From an uncultured Rhodoferax sp. (GTDB taxonomy: Bacteria > Pseudomonadota > Gammaproteobacteria > Burkholderiales > Burkholderiaceae_C), in the NCBI RefSeq assembly GCF_946221635.1, contig NZ_CAMIHB010000005.1:124001-188000 (forward strand): DNA of 64,000 nt, written 5' to 3'. The notes beneath the pieces are model-generated. The model was not told the origin of the DNA. It saw only the letters and a list, made by a program, of their open reading frames with translations, and did not search any database. The position numbers and the translations under genes were made by a program. The stretch's first letter is position 1. Each line of letters begins with the position of its first letter. Of this stretch, positions 58,777 through 64,000 are shown in pieces.

Positions 58777-59264
58777 TGGCTTATCTGCTCGACGCCAACG
58801 TCTTCATCCAGGCCAAGAACCTGCAATATGGTTTCGACTTCTGTCCGGCTTTCTGGGACTGGCTGGTACAGGCCTATGGCGCGGGTAGGGTGCGCAGTAT
58901 TCGGCAGGTGGGCGATGAATTGACCGCTGGTGCTGATGACTTGGCTGTTTGGGCTGAGGCGCGAGGTGACGGTTTCTTTGTGCCAACGGATGCCGGGGTG
59001 CTTGGAGCCGCTCCAGCCGTAAGTGCCTGGGTGGCTGGGCAAGGCTATGAGCCGGTTGCGGTCAACACCTTTTTGCAAGTGGCAGATTTCTGGTTGGTGG
59101 CGGCCGCACTGGCCGGACACCACACGGTGGTGACGCACGAAGTGGCGTCGCCAACGACGCGGCGTATCAAGATCCCCAATGTATGTGTCGGTCTTGGGGT
59201 TGAATTCATGAGTCCGTATCAAATGCTGCGAAGGGAGCAGGCACGATTTGTCCTTGGCGGGTAA
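58776..59264 (+). CDS. PIN-like (DUF4411-type) protein, putative toxin nuclease
   Basis: A 162-residue protein beginning MAYLLDANVFIQAKN, with the first PIN aspartate at residue 6 (DAN), mid acidic residues near GDEL, and a late VVTHEVASPTTRRIKIPNVC in place of the usual DxxF motif. DUF4411 proteins commonly follow an ImmA/IrrE-like gene, as here. An RNase toxin role is inferred from the fold and pairing; the acid set should be checked before calling it active. Confidence 0.8.
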   Translation: MAYLLDANVFIQAKNLQYGFDFCPAFWDWLVQAYGAGRVRSIRQVGDELTAGADDLAVWAEARGDGFFVPTDAGVLGAAPAVSAWVAGQGYEPVAVNTFLQVADFWLVAAALAGHHTVVTHEVASPTTRRIKIPNVCVGLGVEFMSPYQMLRREQARFVLGG

Positions 59265-59290
59265 ATCGAAGCGCCCTGGGGAGGGAGCAC

Positions 59291-62200
59291 ATGGCACTAC
59301 ACAAAGAAATCCATTTCGAAGAAGAAATCTGCGTCCACCTCGCGGCCAATGGCTGGTTTTACGAAGAAGGTGACTCGGCAAAGTTCGACCGCACGAACGG
59401 CCTGTTCATGCCAGACCTGTTGGCCTGGGTGGAGGAGACGCAGCCGGAGAGCTTCACGAAGCTCAGCGCTACCCACGGCGCGGCGTTGCCACAGGTGCTG
59501 GCAGAGCGCGTACGCAAGAGCTTGAACTTGCCAGACCGTGGCACGCTGGATGTGTTGCGCCGGGGCGTGGAGATGTTGGGGCTTAAGGAGCCGCTGATGT
59601 TGGCGCAGTTCAAGCCGGCGCTGGCTATCAACCCGGCTACCCAGGCAAAGTACGCCGCGAACCGCCTGCGTGTGGTGCGCCAGGTAAAGCACTCGCCAAA
59701 TGCACAGCACGATGCGCTGGATCTGGTGTTGTTTCTGAACGGCATTGCGGTAGCCACGGCCGAGCTGAAGAGCAACTTCACGCAGAGCGTGCAAGACGCC
59801 GTCGACCAGTACCGCTACGACCGTCACCCGCAGCCTAAGGGCGGCGTGCAGGAGCCTCTGCTGGGCTTCCCGGGCGGTGCGCTGGTTCACTTCGCAGTAA
59901 GCCAGTCTGAAGTGATGATGACTACCCGGCTGGCGGGCAAGGACACGTTCTTTCTGCCCTTCAACCGTGGTAACGCAGGCGGTGCGGGTAATGAACCCAA
60001 TCTGGAAGGCTTCGCCACCGCCTATCTGTGGGAAGAGGTGTGGGCGCGAGAGAGCTGGCTCGACATCCTGCACCGCTATCTGATTGGCAAACGCGACGAC
60101 AAGAAGCAGTTGAGCAGCGTCATCTTCCCGCGCTATCACCAGCTCGATGCCACGCGGCAGCTAGTAGCGGATGTGCTGCAGAACGGTGCTGGCGAGCGCT
60201 ATCTGATTCAGCACTCCGCGGGTTCGGGCAAGACCAACTCGATTGCCTGGGCCGCGCACTTCCTTGCAGACCTGCACGACGCGCAGCACAACAAGCTTTT
60301 TGACAGTGTGTTGGTGGTAAGCGACCGCAATGTGCTGGACGCACAGTTGAAAGAAGCCATCTTCGACTTTGAGCGCACCACCGGGGTGGTGGCGAGCATT
60401 ACCGGCGAATCGGGCAGTAAGAGCGCCCAGCTTGGCCAAGCGCTGAAGGATGGCAAGAAGATCATTGTTTGCACTATCCAAACCTTCCCCTTTGCGCTGC
60501 AGGCGGTGCAAGAACTGGCTGCGACAGAAGGCAAACGCTTTGCGGTGATAGCTGATGAGGCGCACAGTTCGCAAACTGGCGAGGCAGCGGCCAAGCTCAA
60601 GCAGCTTTTGTCCGCCGAAGAGTGGGCGGAGCTGCAGGATGGCGGCGAGGTAGATACTGAGGCGCTGCTTGCCGCGCAGATGGAAGCGAAGGCTGGTGCC
60701 TCCAAAGGGCTGACCTACATCGCATTCACCGCCACACCCAAAGGCAAGACGCTGGAACTCTTTGGCCGCAAGGGTGCAGACGGGCTGCCGCATCCATTCC
60801 ATGTCTATTCCATGCGCCAAGCCATTGAGGAAGGCTTCATCCTCGACGTACTGAAGAACTATACGAACTACAAGCTCGCCTTTAAGCTGGCACACAACGG
60901 TGAGGAGTACGACGAGAAAGCCGTTGAACGCAATACCGCAATGAAGGGCATCATGCAGTGGGTGCGTCTGCATCCCTACAACATCGCGCAAAAGGTACAG
61001 GTGGTGGTTGAACACTACCGCGAGAATGTGCAGCCGCTGTTGCACGGCCGAGCGAAGGCCATGGTGGTGGTGGGCAGCCGCAAGGAGGCTGTGCGCTGGC
61101 AAAAGGCCATCCGCGCGTATATCGCGAAGCAGAACTATCCGCTGGGCGTGCTGGTGGCTTTCTCCGGTGAAGTGAATGACCCGGACAGTTTTCCCGAGTC
61201 AGTGACGGAGACACATGCCCAGCTCAACCCCAGCCTCAAGGGGCGCGACATCCGCGAGGTGTTTAAGGACCCGGACTTCCACCTGTTGTTGGTGGCGAAT
61301 AAGTTCCAGACGGGCTTCGACCAGCCGTTGCTCTGCGGCATGTACGTGGACAAGATGCTGGGCGGTATTCAGGCGGTGCAGACGCTATCGCGCCTGAACC
61401 GCGCGCATCCCGGCAAAGACACGACGTACATCCTCGACTTTGTGAACGAACCAGCAGAAGTGCTCAAGGCCTTCAAGACCTACTACGAGACCGCTGAGCT
61501 GGAGGCGACGACAGATCCGCATGCGGTGTACGACCTGCGCGCCAAGCTGGATGCCACAGGCTACTACGATGAATTCGAGGTGGAGCGCGTGGCGAAGGTG
61601 GACCTCGACCCGAACGGCACCCAGAAACAGCTCGATGCCGCCATAGCCCCAGTTGCCGACCGTTTGCTTAAGCGCTACAAGGCCGCGCAGCTGGATAAGG
61701 CCGCCGCCGAAGAGCATGGCGACGAAAAGGCCGCGAAGGCAGCCAAGGACACACTGGAAGCGCTTGCGCTGTTCAAGAACGACATGGGTGCGTACGTGCG
61801 CTTGTATGCCTTCTTGAGCCAGATATTCGATTACGGCAATACTGACATTGAAAAGCGTTTCCTCTTTTACAAGCGCCTTATCCCATTGCTCGAATTTGGC
61901 CGGGAGCGCGATACGGTGGATTTGTCCAAAGTGGTGCTAACCCATCACACCTTGAAGAGCCGAGGCAAACAGCCAATGACTTTGAACGCTGATGGCACTT
62001 ACAAGTTGGCGCCGATGGACGCGGTTGGGACCGGTGGTGTGCAGGAGAAGCAGCGGGCTTACTTGGTTGAGATCATCGCCAAGGTCAACGGACTGTTTGA
62101 GGGTGAATTGAGCGACGATGACCAACTTGTCTACGTTAACGGCGTGCTAAAGGGCAAACTATTGGAGAACGAAACCCTTGTGCAGCAAGCCGCGAGCAAT

Positions 62201-62410
62201 AGCAAAGAGCAGTTCTCCAACTCGCCTGATCTGAAGGACGCATTGCTTCATGCCATCATGGATGCGCTGGAAGCCCACCAGACCATGAGTACCCAGGCGC
62301 TTGGCTCGGAGCGTGTACGCGATGGTCTCAAGGACATATTGCTTGGCCCTGCGCAGTTGTATGAAGCGCTTCGGGCGCGGTCTGATTCGGGATTGGATGC
62401 GCGGAGTTGA
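59291..62410 (+). CDS. hsdR: Type I restriction endonuclease subunit R
   Basis: A 1039-residue motor/nuclease subunit. The PD-(D/E)xK-like nuclease region lies near residues 145-165 (DLVLFLNGIAVATAELKSN), the helicase motor has Walker A SAGSGKTN (about 310), DEAH in VIADEAHSSQ (about 420), and SF2 motifs TAT and QTGFDQPLL further on. A GGAG ribosome site lies six bases before the ATG. It is the last gene of the island and ends at a strong terminator. Confidence 0.95.
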   Translation: MALHKEIHFEEEICVHLAANGWFYEEGDSAKFDRTNGLFMPDLLAWVEETQPESFTKLSATHGAALPQVLAERVRKSLNLPDRGTLDVLRRGVEMLGLKEPLMLAQFKPALAINPATQAKYAANRLRVVRQVKHSPNAQHDALDLVLFLNGIAVATAELKSNFTQSVQDAVDQYRYDRHPQPKGGVQEPLLGFPGGALVHFAVSQSEVMMTTRLAGKDTFFLPFNRGNAGGAGNEPNLEGFATAYLWEEVWARESWLDILHRYLIGKRDDKKQLSSVIFPRYHQLDATRQLVADVLQNGAGERYLIQHSAGSGKTNSIAWAAHFLADLHDAQHNKLFDSVLVVSDRNVLDAQLKEAIFDFERTTGVVASITGESGSKSAQLGQALKDGKKIIVCTIQTFPFALQAVQELAATEGKRFAVIADEAHSSQTGEAAAKLKQLLSAEEWAELQDGGEVDTEALLAAQMEAKAGASKGLTYIAFTATPKGKTLELFGRKGADGLPHPFHVYSMRQAIEEGFILDVLKNYTNYKLAFKLAHNGEEYDEKAVERNTAMKGIMQWVRLHPYNIAQKVQVVVEHYRENVQPLLHGRAKAMVVVGSRKEAVRWQKAIRAYIAKQNYPLGVLVAFSGEVNDPDSFPESVTETHAQLNPSLKGRDIREVFKDPDFHLLLVANKFQTGFDQPLLCGMYVDKMLGGIQAVQTLSRLNRAHPGKDTTYILDFVNEPAEVLKAFKTYYETAELEATTDPHAVYDLRAKLDATGYYDEFEVERVAKVDLDPNGTQKQLDAAIAPVADRLLKRYKAAQLDKAAAEEHGDEKAAKAAKDTLEALALFKNDMGAYVRLYAFLSQIFDYGNTDIEKRFLFYKRLIPLLEFGRERDTVDLSKVVLTHHTLKSRGKQPMTLNADGTYKLAPMDAVGTGGVQEKQRAYLVEIIAKVNGLFEGELSDDDQLVYVNGVLKGKLLENETLVQQAASNSKEQFSNSPDLKDALLHAIMDALEAHQTMSTQALGSERVRDGLKDILLGPAQLYEALRARSDSGLDARS

Positions 62411-62420
62411 TTGGTAAAGA

Positions 62421-62454
62421 AAAAGCCCGCCAAGTTTTCACTTGGCGGGCTTTT
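62421..62454. terminator. Bidirectional terminator between hsdR and argG
   Basis: AAAAGCCCGCCAAG pairs perfectly with CTTGGCGGGCTTTT (14 bp) around TTTTCA. It ends both the hsdR and the convergent argG transcript. Confidence 0.93.
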
Positions 62455-62478
62455 GATGGGTGATCAGTCAGCTCTGAC

Positions 62479-63810
62479 TTACTTGCCGAGTTTGAGGAAA
62501 TCATCCCCCTTGCCCAGCTCCAGCAGCCCGGCGTTGGAATACACCTGCAGCTTGGCGCGGGTGTCGGTGATGTCCAGGTTGCGCATGGTCAGTTGGCCGA
62601 TGCGGTCCAGCGGGCTGAAGGGCGCGTCTTCCACCTTTTCCATGCTCAGGCGCTCGGGCGCGTAGGTGAGGTTGGGGCTTTCGGTGTTGAGCAGGCTGTA
62701 GTCGTTGCCGCGGCGCAGTTCCAGCGTCACGGTGCCGGTCACGGCCTTGGCGACCCAGCGCTGGGCGGTTTCGCGCAGCATGATGGCCTGGCTGTCGAAC
62801 CAGCGGCCTTGGTACAGCAGGCGGCCCAGCTTGCGGCCGTTGTCGCGGTATTGCTCGATAGTGTCTTCGTTGTGGATGCCGGTGACCAGGCGCTCGTAGG
62901 CGATGAACAGCAGCGCCAGGCCGGGGGCTTCGTAGATGCCGCGGCTCTTGGCTTCGATGATGCGGTTCTCGATCTGGTCACTCATGCCCAGGCCGTGGCG
63001 GCCGCCGATTTCGTTGGCCTTGAGGATCAGGCTCACCAGGTCGGGGTACTGCACGCCATTCAGGGCGACGGGGCGGCCTTCTTCAAAGGTCACGCTCACT
63101 TCTTCGGCCTTGATGGCGCAGTCTTCGCGCCAGAAGGGCACGCCCATGATGGGGTTGACGATCTTGATGCCGCTGTTCAAAAACTCCAGGTCCTTGGCCT
63201 CGTGCGTGGCGCCCAGCATGTTGCTGTCGGTGCTGTAGGCCTTTTCGGCGCTCATCTTGTAGCCAAAGCCGCTGGCGGTCATGAAGGCGCTCATCTCGGC
63301 GCGGCCGCCCAGCTCGTCAATAAAGGTTTGGTCCAGCCAGGGCTTGTAGATCTTCAGCGCGGGGTTCACCAGCAGGCCGTAGCGGTAGAAGCGCTCGATG
63401 TCATTGCCCTTGAAGGTGGAGCCGTCGCCCCAGATGTTGACGTCGTCTTCCTTCATGGCGCTCACCAGCATGGTGCCGGTCACGGCGCGGCCCAGGGGCG
63501 TGGTGTTGAAGTAGGTTTGGCCGGCGGTGGTGATGTGGAAGGCGCCGGCCTGCAGCGCGGCAATGCCTTCGGCAGCCAGCTGCGGGCGGCAGTCCACCAG
63601 GCGGGCCTTGATGGCGCCGTACTCCATGGCCTTCTTGGGGATGGCGTCATAGTCGGCCTCGTCGGGCTGGCCCAGGTTGGCGGTGTAGGCGTAGGGCAGG
63701 GCGCCCTTCTTCATCATCCAGTGCAGCGCGGCGCTGGTGTCCAGGCCGCCCGAGAAGGCGATGCCGACCTTTTGGCCGGTGGGGATGCTTTGCAGAATGG
63801 TGTTAGACAT
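62479..63810 (-). CDS. argG: Argininosuccinate synthase
   Basis: A 443-residue ATP-dependent ligase joining citrulline and aspartate in arginine synthesis. The pyrophosphatase P-loop is AFSGGLDTSAAL (about 19), followed by AYTANLGQPDE and the citrulline/aspartate loop TTAGQTYFNTTPLGRAVTGT. The length and wording place it in the longer, E. coli-like ArgG branch (447 aa). The upstream gap of 94 bp holds a 44-bp element copy, about 12 bases before the start codon. Converges on hsdR. Confidence 0.96.
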   Translation of the reverse strand: MSNTILQSIPTGQKVGIAFSGGLDTSAALHWMMKKGALPYAYTANLGQPDEADYDAIPKKAMEYGAIKARLVDCRPQLAAEGIAALQAGAFHITTAGQTYFNTTPLGRAVTGTMLVSAMKEDDVNIWGDGSTFKGNDIERFYRYGLLVNPALKIYKPWLDQTFIDELGGRAEMSAFMTASGFGYKMSAEKAYSTDSNMLGATHEAKDLEFLNSGIKIVNPIMGVPFWREDCAIKAEEVSVTFEEGRPVALNGVQYPDLVSLILKANEIGGRHGLGMSDQIENRIIEAKSRGIYEAPGLALLFIAYERLVTGIHNEDTIEQYRDNGRKLGRLLYQGRWFDSQAIMLRETAQRWVAKAVTGTVTLELRRGNDYSLLNTESPNLTYAPERLSMEKVEDAPFSPLDRIGQLTMRNLDITDTRAKLQVYSNAGLLELGKGDDFLKLGK

Positions 63811-63821
63811 AAAATTGGCCT

Positions 63822-63865
63822 CTAGCCCGCATGGATATTGCGCGAGCAGCTATAAAAAATGGAGC
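63822..63865 (-). repeat. 44-bp dispersed element, copy 12 (upstream of argG)
   Basis: Intergenic, 12 bp before the argG start codon. Keeps ATAGCTGCTCGCGCAATATCC and GGGCTAG. Confidence 0.9.
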
Positions 63866-63904
63866 GTTTGCGTCTGCCGGGATGAACCGCAGATCAACCA
63901 CTGA

Positions 63905-64000
63905 TTAGCCGAAATGGCAGATGTAGTGGTAGGCCTCAAAGCCTTCGGTCACGCGGATCTGGAACTTGGCGTTGCCGGGCACGCTGAACTTCTCGCCTTC
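63905..64000 (-). CDS. ppnP: Pyrimidine/purine nucleoside phosphorylase PpnP, 3' end only
   Basis: Thirty-one C-terminal codons before TAA: EGEKFSVPGNAKFQIRV then TEGFEAYHYICHFG. This matches the C-terminus of the small cupin-like PpnP/YaiE (DUF1255) nucleoside phosphorylase. The start is beyond the window. It is the nearest gene upstream of argG on the same strand. Confidence 0.8.
   Translation of the reverse strand, partial: EGEKFSVPGNAKFQIRVTEGFEAYHYICHFG

Noticed and set aside
53032..63865. Copies 11 and 12 of the dispersed element as terminal inverted repeats of a mobile island
   Set aside because: They are opposite in orientation, but they also enclose argG, the same element occurs ten more times, and there is no recombinase or target duplication.
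1..64000. CRISPR arrays, insertion sequences, prophage genes, rRNA
   Set aside because: No regularly spaced direct repeats with unique spacers, transposase, integrase, phage structural genes or rRNA segments were seen.

Overview
The window is high-GC bacterial DNA. It very probably comes from a betaproteobacterium of the Comamonadaceae (Rhodoferax/Polaromonas/Acidovorax-like). This rests on codon bias, gene neighbourhoods, the BMP-type purine transporter cluster and the AGG-rich start regions; no marker gene here allows a firmer assignment. It is a chromosomal segment: murB, prfB, argG, pepN, fbp, plsY and one tRNA are all single-copy housekeeping genes. Both ends cut through a gene.

Bases 1-26300 are dominated by purine uptake and breakdown. 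In order: a truncated 8-oxoguanine deaminase; glycerate 2-kinase; a Crp/Fnr regulator; a small HTH protein; a histidine kinase/response regulator pair; two lower-GC orphan genes; a secreted GlcG-like protein; a periplasmic ankyrin protein; xanthine dehydrogenase xdhA-xdhB with a divergent LysR regulator and a near-palindromic site between them; a complete BMP-type ABC importer (ATPase, two permeases, lipoprotein binding protein); a Rieske oxygenase; an adenine/adenosine deaminase; a second BMP-type binding protein in operon with queE-queD; guanine deaminase; and an MFS exporter. Together these would import purines, deaminate adenine and guanine to hypoxanthine and xanthine, and oxidise these onward. 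The queE-queD pair uses GTP-derived pterin for 7-deazaguanine synthesis.

Bases 26300-53000 are ordinary housekeeping: dCMP deaminase, a YpfJ-type metallopeptidase, RhlE-like helicase, apaH, a CNNM/CorC protein, an ElyC/YdcF protein, a GAF/PAS diguanylate cyclase, tRNA-Thr(CGT), fbp, pepN, a HAD phosphatase, prfB with its programmed frameshift, a Met-rich secreted protein, an alpha/beta hydrolase, an acyl-CoA synthetase, a Gly/Cys-tailed membrane protein, an aldo/keto reductase, ybaK, plsY, a degenerate HD protein, a retropepsin-like protease, yajQ, murB and an NDUFA9-like reductase.

Bases 53130-62410 form a defence-type island: Fic protein, hsdM, hsdS, an ImmA/IrrE-like metallopeptidase, a PIN-like (DUF4411-type) protein and hsdR. 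Three evenly spaced TTAAAG-centred operators precede fic. argG and the end of ppnP follow.

One signal crosses all of these regions. Twelve ungapped copies of a 44-bp element are scattered through the window on both strands, about one per 5 kb. Eight lie fully inside protein-coding genes and are read through in frame, and a ninth supplies the stop codon of a Sel1-repeat gene. None lies in the restriction island or in the low-GC orphan genes. There is no gene-free stretch longer than about 300 bases, and no insertion sequence or CRISPR array was seen.
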